Positions 7,658 through 17,345 of a stretch of 64,000 nt of DNA are shown here, piece by piece. Both the position numbers and the translations under genes were made by a program. The DNA is taken from NCBI RefSeq assembly GCF_000406165.1, contig NZ_CM001977.1:3578373-3642372 (forward strand), in the 5' to 3' direction. Below the pieces are notes generated by a model. That model was given only the letters and a program-made list of their open reading frames with translations, did no database searches and had not been told where the DNA came from. How positions within the stretch are numbered: the stretch's first letter is position 1; the number at the start of each line of letters is the position of its first letter. The DNA is from Dickeya zeae NCPPB 2538 (GTDB lineage: Bacteria > Pseudomonadota > Gammaproteobacteria > Enterobacterales > Enterobacteriaceae).

Positions 7658-10600
7658 CTAAAACTCAAACTGATAGAGCACATCGAGTGCCTGATTCACA
7701 CCAGACACCGCTTCCAGATATAGTTTTGGCATTAAACGGTAACGTAAGGTTAACGTTGCCAATGAGTCGAACAGGCCGACACCATATTTGACCTGCAGGC
7801 CCGGAAGGACGTAACCGCTGACAACAACCTGCGATTTGTCGCCAACTCCCTGTGTATCCAGAGCTAAATTGCTTACGCCAAAGGCCTCGCCGATTTTACC
7901 CACAACTTGACCACTTTGTGCAACCCCTAAACCAATCAAGGCCGATGTCATCATCGAACTATCCGCGCCACTACTGTTCAAACCCTGGCCGCGCAGCAGG
8001 TAAGACAGCGCTTCCTCCTGGGATAACGTCGGTTCCGAAAACACATCCAACTTAGGTGCATTGGCGGTACCGGTGACCCGTACGCCAACCGTCACGCTGT
8101 CTGCGGTATTATCCGGGTTGCGAATAGCTTCGATATTTAACACCGGCAGCGTCGGCGGCCCGGAAAACAGCAATAGCCCTTTACGCACTTGCAGATCCTG
8201 CCCATAGGCTTTGAAGCGACCTTCCTGCATCGAAATCTGCCCGTTCAGCCCCAACCCTTGTTCATCCTGCGAGACTTTCAAATCGCCATGAAGACGGGCT
8301 CGTAACCCATAAGCATCCAGCCAGACATCATCACCCACCCGGACAATCAGGTTGCTGGCGATGGGAATCCCGCGGGCAACGGTTGCAACCGGTTGACGCC
8401 GCGCATCCAGAATCACTTCATCCGAGGAGACATCCACCGCACTGGCGGGCATATCGTGCACCACAATCCGCGCCCAGGGGATCGTCACCGTACCGTTTAG
8501 CGACAGTAGCTGTGGCGTCGCCTCGAACACGATATCCGGCGACACATCCAGCCGAGCCATTGGCGGTACGGTCACCCGCATACGATCACCGTTAACGGCA
8601 ATCCGCGCTCGCCAGGCATCGAATACCGACCAGTCGGCGTTCCCCGCCAGGGTTATTTGCCCCTTTGTGGTACGGAACACACCTTGCAATGTCGAGGACA
8701 TACCGTTGAACACCAACGCTAACCGGCCACTGGTCAAATCAACGGGCATCCAGTTACCATCCACATCAAGGTTATCCAGCGTGAGTTGCCCAAACACCTG
8801 CGGACGTTGCAGGTCACCGCCCAACCGCAGATCAGCATTAACAACCCCGGCGGCTTTCTCGTTTTGACGCAGCATCGGTCGCAGCAAGTCGAGTGACAAC
8901 GCATTTAGCGTCACCGTACCACTCAGATTACGGCGATGCTGCGGATCGGTAATACTCACATCGCCCCGGAAACGGCCATTACCCTGAATGCCCATCAACC
9001 ACGCCAGGCGCGCCTGCCCGTGCTCTAATCCGGCATCCAGGGTCAACGTGTCAAACGCTACCGGCAGCGTGCCGCCTTCAACCTGCTGGCGAACGGTGAC
9101 ACCCTGACCCGCCAGCGTGACGCGTGCCTGGGGCAAACCACCGTCGGCCTGCCAACTGACTTGCGCATTGCCGTTCACCGTACCACTCACCGCCGTCTGC
9201 TGGCCGATAAACGGTGCCAGCATCGCCAGATTAAACCGGTTAAGCGTCACGCTTGCCTTGCCGCTGGCTCCCGCCTCAATCGGCTGAGGTACGCACAATT
9301 CAGCATTAGGGTTACGCCAGCAATGCGTTCCTATCGTGACGGTCTGCGCCGCAACCCGATAGACCAGCGACATTGACGGTGCCAGCCGCCATTCGCCGAC
9401 CGGGGTATCAAACCGCGTATCGCTCAGCTCCCCCTGCCAGCGCTGCTGTGCACGGTCGAAGTGGCCGCTCAATAACAACTGGCCGCCTACTGGCTCACCG
9501 TTCAGGGTGACGCGTAGCTGGTGCTGACTCTCATCACCGGTCGCCCGGACATTCAGCGACGCCAGCCGCACATCCCCCTGCGTCAGTTGCTGCACCTGTA
9601 ACGTCAGTGTGCCCTGTACCTGTTTATCCGATTGCACGTCACCCTTGAGTGTCAGTTTACCGAGGCTCAGTTCCTGCCAGCGCAACGCGGTGGCGGAAAT
9701 ATCTGTCTGCAACTGTGGTGCCCCACGTTTGCCCTCCAGCCGCAGTTTCCCCGTTATCTGTCCACCCAGGCCGGGCAGTATCCCATTGAGCGACGGCGCA
9801 TTAATGTCACCGCTCAATCGCCATTGGTCTTTCAATTCCCCCTGCAACGTCAGTTGGTTACGCCCCAGCGAGAGCGTCACCCCCGGAATCGACCACTGAC
9901 CGTCGGCATTACCGCTCACTGCCCCTTTGGCGCTCAGTTTGTTCTGCCGGATTTGCCCATCCAGCGCCAACTGCGGTACATCAAACCGCCATGACTCTCC
10001 CGCCAGGCCGCCATTAATGGTGAATACACCGTCCAGCTGTGCTGGCCACTGTGGCCATTGCTGCGCGGTATTGATACCTTTAAGCGCCAGATTACCGTTC
10101 CAGGTTATCGCATCACGCCAGTCCAGTTGACCGGTTATGTCCGCCGTTCCCTGCAACGCCGCCAGCCGTAGTCGTGCCAGCGAGAACTGTTGTTCACTGC
10201 CCTGACCATCGAGCGTCAGGGTACCGGGTGGCAGTTCACTGCCACGGATATCCCCGCGTAGCGACAGTGCATAATCCGTCACCTTTCCGCTGACATTCAG
10301 TTGTACTTCATTGAACTGGTAAAGCGCGTCACCGGTTAGCGGCCAACGCAGTTGCGGTGTGCGCACGCTCAGGTTAAGCGGCAGGCCGGGTTCAGCCAGC
10401 GTGGTCTGGATATCGACCTGCGCCCGCTGCGGGCCAGACAGGTTTATTGCCAGCCGTAGCTGCTGACGCAGGCTACCATCAGCGGTCAGCCGTATGCGCT
10501 CCCCCTTGAGCTGATCGCTATTTAGCATACCGTTGAGGTTAAGCGTGACCGGCCAGTCGCCCGATAAGGTCGCGTTGCCATGCGCATACAGTGCGCCCTG

Positions 10601-11413
10601 CGGCGATTGCACCGTGAGTTGCTGCAACGTCAGCGTCTGCTGCCGGGTAGCTGCCTGCAGTTGGACGCGTGAAATCACTACCGGTTGGCTTCCTACAACC
10701 TGCCATGACTCCCCTTGCACATCGGCAATGGTGAGATCTAACGGCAAAGTAAACTCTGGCATCGCTGGTAGTAGCGGTACGGAAAACAGCGCATGTAGTG
10801 TTTCGCCCAGCGGCGGCGGCTTCACCGCGCTCACCGGCGGTGCAGATGGCGCTTTCGCTGTGGCAGGCAGCGAGACAATGAGGCCTGACACCTGTGTCGG
10901 CAACAACGTCAGTGAACGCCCCTGCCAGTTCAGCGCAGTTTGCAGCGAGTTCAGCGACACATCGGTGCCATCAACCACAATGCGACTATCGGTCAGACTG
11001 ATGTGATTCAGCGCCATCGCCACCGGTGCAAGAATTTCGGTTACCGGTGCGCTTTTCACCGGTGGTTCGGGTTCGGCCGGTGGCAATGCCTGGGTATTGA
11101 TAGCGACCATCAGCCCCTGCAACGACAGGTCATCCAGACACAGCTGACTGCGCCACAGGCATCCCGGTTTCAACGCCACATGCACGCGCTCTGCCTGCAC
11201 GCTGACGCCGGATGACTGGTAGCGTATGGCATTGAGCGTCAAATCCCGCCAGCCGCCTTCGACGGCTCCCATTTCCAGCCCCGGCACCCAGCGCGTAGCC
11301 GCGCCAAGTAACAGATGTAACCCTGGCGTGGTGGTCACCAGCAGTATCACTGCCAGCAATAATGCCAGCACCCCCACCATCAGGCCAATGCCGGCTTTTT
11401 TCATCCTGCTCAT
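7658..11413 (-). CDS. tamB: Translocation and assembly module subunit TamB
   Basis: A 1251-residue inner-membrane-anchored periplasmic protein of the AsmA/TamB (DUF490) superfamily. An N-terminal membrane anchor at about residues 7-28 precedes a very long beta-rich periplasmic domain, with the conserved TamB module in the last 350 residues (LLRGQGLN, then YVLPGLQVKYGVGLFDS). Together with TamA it helps insert a subset of outer-membrane proteins, and TamB-like proteins also carry phospholipids to the outer membrane. Its ATG overlaps the tamA stop by 4 bases. Length is close to E. coli TamB. Confidence 0.97.
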   Translation of the reverse strand: MSRMKKAGIGLMVGVLALLLAVILLVTTTPGLHLLLGAATRWVPGLEMGAVEGGWRDLTLNAIRYQSSGVSVQAERVHVALKPGCLWRSQLCLDDLSLQGLMVAINTQALPPAEPEPPVKSAPVTEILAPVAMALNHISLTDSRIVVDGTDVSLNSLQTALNWQGRSLTLLPTQVSGLIVSLPATAKAPSAPPVSAVKPPPLGETLHALFSVPLLPAMPEFTLPLDLTIADVQGESWQVVGSQPVVISRVQLQAATRQQTLTLQQLTVQSPQGALYAHGNATLSGDWPVTLNLNGMLNSDQLKGERIRLTADGSLRQQLRLAINLSGPQRAQVDIQTTLAEPGLPLNLSVRTPQLRWPLTGDALYQFNEVQLNVSGKVTDYALSLRGDIRGSELPPGTLTLDGQGSEQQFSLARLRLAALQGTADITGQLDWRDAITWNGNLALKGINTAQQWPQWPAQLDGVFTINGGLAGESWRFDVPQLALDGQIRQNKLSAKGAVSGNADGQWSIPGVTLSLGRNQLTLQGELKDQWRLSGDINAPSLNGILPGLGGQITGKLRLEGKRGAPQLQTDISATALRWQELSLGKLTLKGDVQSDKQVQGTLTLQVQQLTQGDVRLASLNVRATGDESQHQLRVTLNGEPVGGQLLLSGHFDRAQQRWQGELSDTRFDTPVGEWRLAPSMSLVYRVAAQTVTIGTHCWRNPNAELCVPQPIEAGASGKASVTLNRFNLAMLAPFIGQQTAVSGTVNGNAQVSWQADGGLPQARVTLAGQGVTVRQQVEGGTLPVAFDTLTLDAGLEHGQARLAWLMGIQGNGRFRGDVSITDPQHRRNLSGTVTLNALSLDLLRPMLRQNEKAAGVVNADLRLGGDLQRPQVFGQLTLDNLDVDGNWMPVDLTSGRLALVFNGMSSTLQGVFRTTKGQITLAGNADWSVFDAWRARIAVNGDRMRVTVPPMARLDVSPDIVFEATPQLLSLNGTVTIPWARIVVHDMPASAVDVSSDEVILDARRQPVATVARGIPIASNLIVRVGDDVWLDAYGLRARLHGDLKVSQDEQGLGLNGQISMQEGRFKAYGQDLQVRKGLLLFSGPPTLPVLNIEAIRNPDNTADSVTVGVRVTGTANAPKLDVFSEPTLSQEEALSYLLRGQGLNSSGADSSMMTSALIGLGVAQSGQVVGKIGEAFGVSNLALDTQGVGDKSQVVVSGYVLPGLQVKYGVGLFDSLATLTLRYRLMPKLYLEAVSGVNQALDVLYQFEF

Positions 11414-13194
11414 AATTCCGGTCCCAGCCCGATATAAAACTGCAATCCACGTTTATCGTTATCGCCAATCGGCCGGGCGATATCCAGCTTGACTGGCCCA
11501 ACCGGCGAAGCCCAGCGCACACCAATACCCGCGCCTGTTTTCAGGTTGGTGCGAGCCAGATCATTGACGGCTTCGCCACTGTCGATGAAAACGGCTCCCC
11601 ACCATTTCCCCGTGACGTTGTACTGGTACTCCAGCGATCCTGTTGCCAGCTTCGAGGCACCGGTGAGCTTGCCGTCGCTATCGCGTGGAGAAATGGATTT
11701 GTACTTATAACCGCGAATGCTGCGATCGCCACCGGCAAAGAAACGCAGCGAAGGGGGAACGCGCGAGAAGCTACCGGTTTCGATCCAGCCCAGATTGGCG
11801 CGAGTCACAAAACGGTGTTTTTCTGCCAGCGTTCGGATCCAGACGTTTTGTGCCTGAAATACCGCAAAATCAATATCCGATCCCCACAAGGTATTGGAGA
11901 CATCCACCGAGTAACGCTGGGTATCGCCCCAGTCGGGCATGAGCCCACCTCGTTGTCGGGTACGATTGAAACTGACGCCAGGGTAAAGCAGCATCGTCGT
12001 GTTGGTGACGTTGGCCTGAGTGAAGTGATCCAACGTCCAGCGCATGTTCACAGCCCGCTGCCAGCCGCTGGAAAGCTCCCAGTAACGTGCCAGATTGAAT
12101 GTCGTCGAGTCAGACTGGGTATCGTTGAGATCTTCGCGCTTGAAGCCCCCCTGCGCCAGATAGTACTGCTCCAGCGGGCTTTTCAGCAGGGGCATTTTGT
12201 AGCTGAAATCCAGTTGCTGTTCCGGCGCAGATACGCTCAGGCTGCTTTCCAGACTGTGGCCATAATCGTTCACCCAGGGTCTTTTCCAGGTTGTTTTCAA
12301 CCGTGGCCCAACATCGGTGGCATACCCTACCCCGGTTTCCACATTATTGCGGGTACGCGGCGTCACCACCGCCTCTAGCGGCAGGACTTTACTCTGGCGA
12401 CCCTGTTCGAAATCCGGCGAGACGACCGCAGAGTTAAACCAACCGGTGGCAGACAAGCGCCGGTTAAACTCCCCCAGTTGTTCTACCGAGTAAGCATCGC
12501 CCTCGCGAAAGGGCACCAGATTGTGCAAATACGCCTGCTGAATCTGAGAGCCACGAAAGTTCACCTTGCCAAAGCGATAGCGGGTGCCGCTGTCATAATC
12601 GATGTCCCACCAGGCCTGATGGGTAGAGGGCATCACCCTTAACTGACTTTGAGTGAAATGGCCGTCGAAATAGCCCTTACGCATCGACAACGTATTGAGT
12701 TCGCTTTTGAACGCATCATAATCACCGTGATTGAGCGGACTACCGACCGCAGGCCGACGTTGTCGCACCAGCTTTTGATAATCCTCATCCTGTTGTGCAC
12801 CACCGCGAATAGCGATGCTGGAACCAGCGATGTTGACCGGCTCTCCCGGTGTCACCGTGACCTTCAACACCGGGCGGCCACGTCCCTGTGCTGGAATGAA
12901 CTCAAAGCGGATATCCGGGTCGTAGTACCCCAGCGCACGAAGCCCCTTGCGGATAGCTTCATCAACCCGGGCACGAAAACGCCCATCAGCATTAACTTCA
13001 TCCGGGGTGATAGTAGAAAGGCGTGCCCGCACATTCTTCTGCAACTCCCCGTCCAGCCCGGTAAGCTGAAGACGCACATTCGATGCAGCCCATGCCGACG
13101 TCGCCATCAGTAGCAGGCTTCCTACGCTTAACACCCGGCAGAACACGGCGCTACGGCGGCAAAATCTATTTTTTATCCTGATAAAAATTGTCAC
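11410..13194 (-). CDS. tamA: Translocation and assembly module outer-membrane protein TamA
   Basis: A 594-residue Omp85-family outer-membrane protein with a cleavable signal peptide (cleavage near MATSAWA/AS), three POTRA domains and a C-terminal 16-strand barrel carrying the conserved FFAGGDRSIRGY motif that marks loop 6. It pairs with TamB in autotransporter and outer-membrane protein assembly. The start is a GTG at 13194 with GGGAAG 4-5 bases upstream. Divergent from msrA, as in E. coli. Confidence 0.97.
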   Translation of the reverse strand: MTIFIRIKNRFCRRSAVFCRVLSVGSLLLMATSAWAASNVRLQLTGLDGELQKNVRARLSTITPDEVNADGRFRARVDEAIRKGLRALGYYDPDIRFEFIPAQGRGRPVLKVTVTPGEPVNIAGSSIAIRGGAQQDEDYQKLVRQRRPAVGSPLNHGDYDAFKSELNTLSMRKGYFDGHFTQSQLRVMPSTHQAWWDIDYDSGTRYRFGKVNFRGSQIQQAYLHNLVPFREGDAYSVEQLGEFNRRLSATGWFNSAVVSPDFEQGRQSKVLPLEAVVTPRTRNNVETGVGYATDVGPRLKTTWKRPWVNDYGHSLESSLSVSAPEQQLDFSYKMPLLKSPLEQYYLAQGGFKREDLNDTQSDSTTFNLARYWELSSGWQRAVNMRWTLDHFTQANVTNTTMLLYPGVSFNRTRQRGGLMPDWGDTQRYSVDVSNTLWGSDIDFAVFQAQNVWIRTLAEKHRFVTRANLGWIETGSFSRVPPSLRFFAGGDRSIRGYKYKSISPRDSDGKLTGASKLATGSLEYQYNVTGKWWGAVFIDSGEAVNDLARTNLKTGAGIGVRWASPVGPVKLDIARPIGDNDKRGLQFYIGLGPEL

Positions 13195-13523
13195 GTAACT
13201 TCCCAGTAGCGTCGGAAAAATCGACGTATTTTCTGAACAACAACAGACAGGTATCTCAGTAACGATAGAATTAGTTACCGCTGTTAACTATAGATAGTCG
13301 TCGCTATACCGACAACGCCATGATCCTGAAAGCCACCCACACCCGGCACAATCGCCCGGCAATGCGTACACTTCAGTCAGGGGCCACCGCCTCAACGACA
13401 TACTCGCTGTCGATACCCGTACCGTTGTCATATACCTATGCTATTTCGCCATAAAGACAGAGCGCATTAACTCGGTTATGCTCTGAAAATGACGAAATAC
13501 AGGGTGATAATCAGGAGCCAAAC
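13195..13523. other. Divergent tamA/msrA intergenic region
   Basis: About 330 bases holding the promoters of tamA (minus) and msrA (plus). No additional gene or clear operator was recognised. Confidence 0.5.
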
Positions 13524-14165
13524 GTGATAGTGAATTTTGACAAGACCCAGTTGATCGACAAGTCAGATGCCCTGCCAGGCCGCACGACGCCGATGCCGGT
13601 CGCCCGCCTGCACGTGGTCAACCAGCACTCCATGACCCACGTTCCGGACCACATGGAGGTGGCGATTTTCGCGATGGGTTGTTTCTGGGGCGTAGAGCGC
13701 CTGTTCTGGCAACAGTCAGGGGTGTACAGCACTGCGTCAGGGTATTGCGGCGGCTATACCCCCAACCCGACGTATCGGGAGGTGTGCACCGGTAAAACCG
13801 GCCATGCCGAAGCGGTACGGGTGGTGTTTGACCCGGCTGAGGTGAGTTACCCCCAGTTGTTGCAGCTGTTTTGGGAAAACCACAATCCCGCGCAAGGGAT
13901 GCGTCAGGGCAACGACATCGGCACGCAATACCGTTCCGCACTCTATACGTTAACGCCAGAGCAGGACGCCGCCGCCAAAGCCAGCTACCAGCGCTTTCAG
14001 CAGGCCATGCGCGAAGCGGGCGATAACCGTGCCATTACCACCGAAATTCAACCCGCCGGGCCGTTTTACTACGCCGAAGATGAGCACCAGCAATACCTGC
14101 ACAAAAATCCGCACGGCTACTGCGGACTGGGCGGTATTGGCGTGTGTTTACCGCCGCAAGGCTAA
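13524..14165 (+). CDS. msrA: Peptide methionine-S-sulfoxide reductase MsrA
   Basis: A 213-residue cytoplasmic enzyme that reduces methionine S-sulfoxide in proteins, recycled by thioredoxin. The catalytic cysteine is in AMGCFWGVE, and the resolving cysteines lie in the C-terminal GYCGLGGIGVCLPP. Sequence and length match E. coli MsrA closely. GTG start with AGGAG six bases upstream; a second in-frame GTG two codons later is possible. Confidence 0.98.
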   Translation: MIVNFDKTQLIDKSDALPGRTTPMPVARLHVVNQHSMTHVPDHMEVAIFAMGCFWGVERLFWQQSGVYSTASGYCGGYTPNPTYREVCTGKTGHAEAVRVVFDPAEVSYPQLLQLFWENHNPAQGMRQGNDIGTQYRSALYTLTPEQDAAAKASYQRFQQAMREAGDNRAITTEIQPAGPFYYAEDEHQQYLHKNPHGYCGLGGIGVCLPPQG

Positions 14166-14208
14166 GGCTGGCGACGATTTCATCGCACCTGTTATACTGT
14201 GCGTCCAC

Positions 14209-14231
14209 AGGACCGGTTTCCGGTCCTTTTT
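14209..14231 (+). terminator. msrA terminator
   Basis: AGGACCGG-TTT-CCGGTCCT stem followed by a run of T residues, 43 bases after the msrA stop. Confidence 0.85.
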
Positions 14232-14233
14232 GC

Positions 14234-14292
14234 GGTGCAATCGCACTCCTATTTCGGTGCCGAAGCACCCCTTATTGCGGTGCCACAGCACC
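14234..14292 (+). repeat. Three tandem GGTGC/GCACC palindromes upstream of ytfL
   Basis: Three short inverted repeats follow each other with a period of 22-23 bases: GTGC-AATC-GCAC (14235-14246), GGTGC-CGAA-GCACC (14256-14269) and GGTGC-CACA-GCACC (14279-14292). They end 57 bases before the ytfL start. The period of about two helical turns suits a dimeric repressor or activator; as RNA they would be three small hairpins. Function not known. Confidence 0.55.
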
Positions 14293-14348
14293 CATAATGT
14301 GATTCCCTTTCAGAGGTTCGCCGTCCGCGACGACTGTGCGAAAAAACT

Positions 14349-15665
14349 ATGTTAAACAGTCTGTTAATTATTTTATGTCTTATCGCCATTAGTGCGTTTT
14401 TTTCCTTATCGGAAATATCACTGGCCGCTTCGCGCAAAATCAAACTGAAGCTGATGGCCGATGAGGGAGACCTGAATGCCCCGCTGGTCCTGAAATTTCA
14501 GGAAACGCCGGGCATCTTTTTCACCGTCATTCAGATAGGCCTCAATGCGGTTGCAATCCTCGCCGGTATCATCGGCGACGCGGCATTCTCCCCGTATTTC
14601 GAAGTGCTGTTTACCCGCGTTCTGCCGCCAGACATGGTCGCCCGGGCCAGTTTCATCTGTTCGTTTGTGCTGGTGACCAGCCTGTTCATCCTGTTTGGCG
14701 ACCTGACACCGAAACGCATTGGTATGATTGCCCCGGAAGCGATTGCCATTCGGATCATCAACCCCATGCGCTTCTGTCTGTTGGTATTCCGCCCGCTGGT
14801 GTGGCTGTTCAACGGCCTGGCTAACCTGATTTTTCGGCTGTTCAAATTACCGATGGTGCGCAAAGAAGACATCACACCGGATGATATCTATGCGGTGGTG
14901 GAAGCCGGAGCCCTGGCCGGCGTGCTGCGCAAACAGGAACATGAGTTGATCGAAAACGTATTCGAGCTGGAATCCCGTACCGTACCGTCCTCCATGACCT
15001 CGCGTGAAAGCGTGGTCTATTTCGATTTGCACGAAGATGAAGCGCAAATCAAAGAGAAAATCGCCCACCAGCCGCATTCCAAGTTTCTGGTCTGCGACGG
15101 CACCATTGACCAGATTGTCGGCTATGTGGATTCCAAAGATTTGCTGAACCGGGTGTTGGGGAACCAGAGTCTGGAGCTGACCAGTGGCGTCCAGATTCGC
15201 CCGGCGCTGATGGTACCGGATGCCCTGACGCTGTCAGAAGCGCTGGAAAGTTTTAAAACGGCAGGAGAAGATTTTGCCGTTATCCTCAACGAGTACGCGC
15301 TGGTGGTAGGGATTATCACCCTCAACGACGTGATGACAACGCTGATGGGCGACCTGGTTGGACAAGGGATGGAAGAGCAAATTGTCGCCCGTGACGAGAA
15401 CTCCTGGCTTATCGAGGGGGGCACACCAATAGAAGACGTGATGCGCGCCTTGAGTATTGATGAGTTTCCTCACTCTGATAATTACGAAACCATCGGCGGG
15501 TTCATGATGTATACGCTGCGCAAAATCCCCAAACGTACTGATTTTGTCCGTTACTCTGGGTATAAATTTGAAGTGGTGGATATCGACAGCAACAAGATAG
15601 ACCAGTTGCTGGTGACCCGTCTGGAAGAAAGAACAACGGTTAACCCCGAAACGCCCCCGGCCTAA
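14349..15665 (+). CDS. ytfL: CNNM/CorC-family integral membrane protein YtfL
   Basis: A 438-residue inner-membrane protein. It has the N-terminal DUF21 (CNNM) domain with about four membrane segments (residues 5-150), a pair of CBS domains (about 205-330), and a C-terminal CorC_HlyC domain ending at about 425. The layout matches E. coli YtfL. Family members export or sense divalent cations or polyamines such as cadaverine and putrescine; the substrate here is not shown by sequence. Tandem palindromes lie in its upstream region. Confidence 0.93.
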   Translation: MLNSLLIILCLIAISAFFSLSEISLAASRKIKLKLMADEGDLNAPLVLKFQETPGIFFTVIQIGLNAVAILAGIIGDAAFSPYFEVLFTRVLPPDMVARASFICSFVLVTSLFILFGDLTPKRIGMIAPEAIAIRIINPMRFCLLVFRPLVWLFNGLANLIFRLFKLPMVRKEDITPDDIYAVVEAGALAGVLRKQEHELIENVFELESRTVPSSMTSRESVVYFDLHEDEAQIKEKIAHQPHSKFLVCDGTIDQIVGYVDSKDLLNRVLGNQSLELTSGVQIRPALMVPDALTLSEALESFKTAGEDFAVILNEYALVVGIITLNDVMTTLMGDLVGQGMEEQIVARDENSWLIEGGTPIEDVMRALSIDEFPHSDNYETIGGFMMYTLRKIPKRTDFVRYSGYKFEVVDIDSNKIDQLLVTRLEERTTVNPETPPA

Positions 15666-15698
15666 GCCAGCCTTCACCGTTCAGTCGCTACCAATAAC

Positions 15699-15724
15699 AA
15701 CGGCCCGTCAAAGGGCCGTTTTCC
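15699..15724 (+). terminator. Terminator between convergent ytfL and ytfK
   Basis: AACGGCCC-GTCAAA-GGGCCGTT followed by TTCC. The complement is preceded by a short A-run, so it may serve both genes. Confidence 0.8.
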
Positions 15725-15743
15725 TGTTGCTGAAGAGGGTTCG

Positions 15744-15950
15744 TCAACCCAGTTCAGCCTGCAATTTCAGTACCTGACGGTTCACTTCAGACATCACCAC
15801 CAGATGCTGTTTATCCTGCGTCTTGGGCAGCAGGATGCGCCCCTGATCAAATTCAAAAGCGCCAATCCCGTTAATGTAGAGCCTTCCACGAAACAGGATT
15901 TTCACATACTTGGCGACCTTCAGGGGATTGTAACGCTCGAAGATCCTCAT
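15744..15950 (-). CDS. ytfK: YtfK (DUF1107), SpoT-associated stress protein
   Basis: A 68-residue protein almost identical in pattern to E. coli YtfK (MRIFERYNPLKVAKYVKILF, ending MSEVNRQVLKLQAELG). In E. coli YtfK binds SpoT and raises (p)ppGpp during phosphate or fatty-acid starvation; the same role is inferred here. Convergent with ytfL. Confidence 0.95.
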   Translation of the reverse strand: MRIFERYNPLKVAKYVKILFRGRLYINGIGAFEFDQGRILLPKTQDKQHLVVMSEVNRQVLKLQAELG

Positions 15951-16234
15951 CGTCTTCCTCTCCTCCCGTTTTTATTCGCCACGCACCCCGTTCCTGATTC
16001 AGGCCGGAGATATCCTGCGTGGCAATCATGTACTACTGATTAGTGCCTTTATTCTGTGGTTAGTTCCCGCAACAACAGAATTATTTATGGCATTTACATA
16101 ATTTTACCGAATAGACTAATGCCATAATTTTTAAATCAGTATAAACCTTCAAGGTATTACCGTGTGTGCGGTATGCCGCAAACTCGGGCATACCGCCGCA
16201 CTCGTGTTAACGGCCGCCAATCTACCGGGAAAAT

Positions 16235-16363
16235 ATGACCAAAAAACGACAGTACATCGTGCGTCATGTTAAAGATGAAAACGTAAAGAAAGGTATCGCA
16301 GCAGGCGCGTTGGCTGCTGCGATATCAGCGGGAAGGATCAGGCTGGCACATCACGACCAGTAG
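16235..16363 (+). CDS. Small basic hypothetical protein (42 residues)
   Basis: ATG at 16235 opens a 42-codon frame with an N-terminal basic stretch (MTKKRQYIVRHVKDENVKKG), a central Ala-rich helix-like segment and a His-His-Asp-Gln end. CGGGAAAAT lies just upstream as a plausible ribosome site. It ends 10 bases before convergent cysQ. Composition looks protein-like rather than random, but I do not recognise a family. Confidence 0.4.
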   Translation: MTKKRQYIVRHVKDENVKKGIAAGALAAAISAGRIRLAHHDQ

Positions 16364-16373
16364 AAAATACGCC

Positions 16374-17114
16374 TCAAAACAGCGATACACGAAATCCGGG
16401 GTTCAGGAAGGACTCACGCGGCACATAGGAGAGCTCACGCCCCTGCCAGTCGTGCACTTGTGCACCGGCGGCCAGTGCTACCGCATGCCCGGCGGCGGTA
16501 TCCCAGATATTCGTCGGTCCAAACCGCGGATACAGTTGCGCTTTGCCTTCGGCTACCAGACAGAACTTCAGCGACGAACCGATAGAAACGGTCTGGTGTT
16601 CACCTAACTGGCGCAGATAATCCTCCAGCTCTGCGTCGGCATGGGAACGGCTCACTACCACCAGCGGCGGCCGGGCATCTTTCACCCGAATCGGACGGCG
16701 CGCACCCTGTTCCTCTTTCCAGGCATTGCCCTGTGCGGCGGCATACATCACACCCGTTACTGGCACATACACCACCCCCAGCACCGGTTTACCGTTATCA
16801 ATCAACGCAATATTGACGGTAAACTCACCGTTACGGTTAAGAAACTCCTTGGTCCCATCCAACGGGTCCACCAGCCAATAACGCTGCCAGTGCTGGCGTT
16901 CGGACCACCCCTGCGGGTCCTCTTCCGAAAGCATCGGGATAGTGGGGTGCAGTTCCGCCAGCCCACGCGCAATCACTTTATGCGCCGCCAGGTCAGCCGC
17001 CGTCACCGGCGAATCATCTTTTTTATGCGCTACATTGAGCGGCTGATGGCCGTTATATACCTGCATGATGGCCTCTCCCGCCTCACGCGCCAGTTGGCAG
17101 ATCGGTTCTAACAT
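16374..17114 (-). CDS. cysQ: 3'(2'),5'-bisphosphate nucleotidase CysQ
   Basis: A 246-residue Mg-dependent, Li-sensitive phosphatase of the inositol-monophosphatase superfamily. It removes the 3'-phosphate of PAP/PAPS produced in sulfate assimilation. Metal-binding motifs DPLDGTKEF and WDTAAGHA are intact. Divergent from cpdB, the same arrangement as in E. coli. Confidence 0.97.
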   Translation of the reverse strand: MLEPICQLAREAGEAIMQVYNGHQPLNVAHKKDDSPVTAADLAAHKVIARGLAELHPTIPMLSEEDPQGWSERQHWQRYWLVDPLDGTKEFLNRNGEFTVNIALIDNGKPVLGVVYVPVTGVMYAAAQGNAWKEEQGARRPIRVKDARPPLVVVSRSHADAELEDYLRQLGEHQTVSIGSSLKFCLVAEGKAQLYPRFGPTNIWDTAAGHAVALAAGAQVHDWQGRELSYVPRESFLNPGFRVSLF

Positions 17115-17345
17115 CGTTTCACCTCGTTATCTGTACAGGCCATTATTATGTCTGTCCCCGGCATTCTATCCTTTAATAAATCGCGTTGCAGGACGGCGGG
17201 TATATGTCATGCTTCACACTTCAGACTGATATTTAACACTATATTCATCAAAATCTGCGATATAGATTCAGGCTTCGCCGCCAGTACATCGGACAAATGA
17301 CCAGCGGCGAAGCCCTATTCATACCTCGTCACAGGAGCGACCTTT

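Noticed and set aside
11410..13194. Possible truncation of TamA because the barrel does not end in phenylalanine
   Set aside because: E. coli-type TamA also lacks the classical C-terminal Phe, and length and POTRA/barrel motifs are complete.
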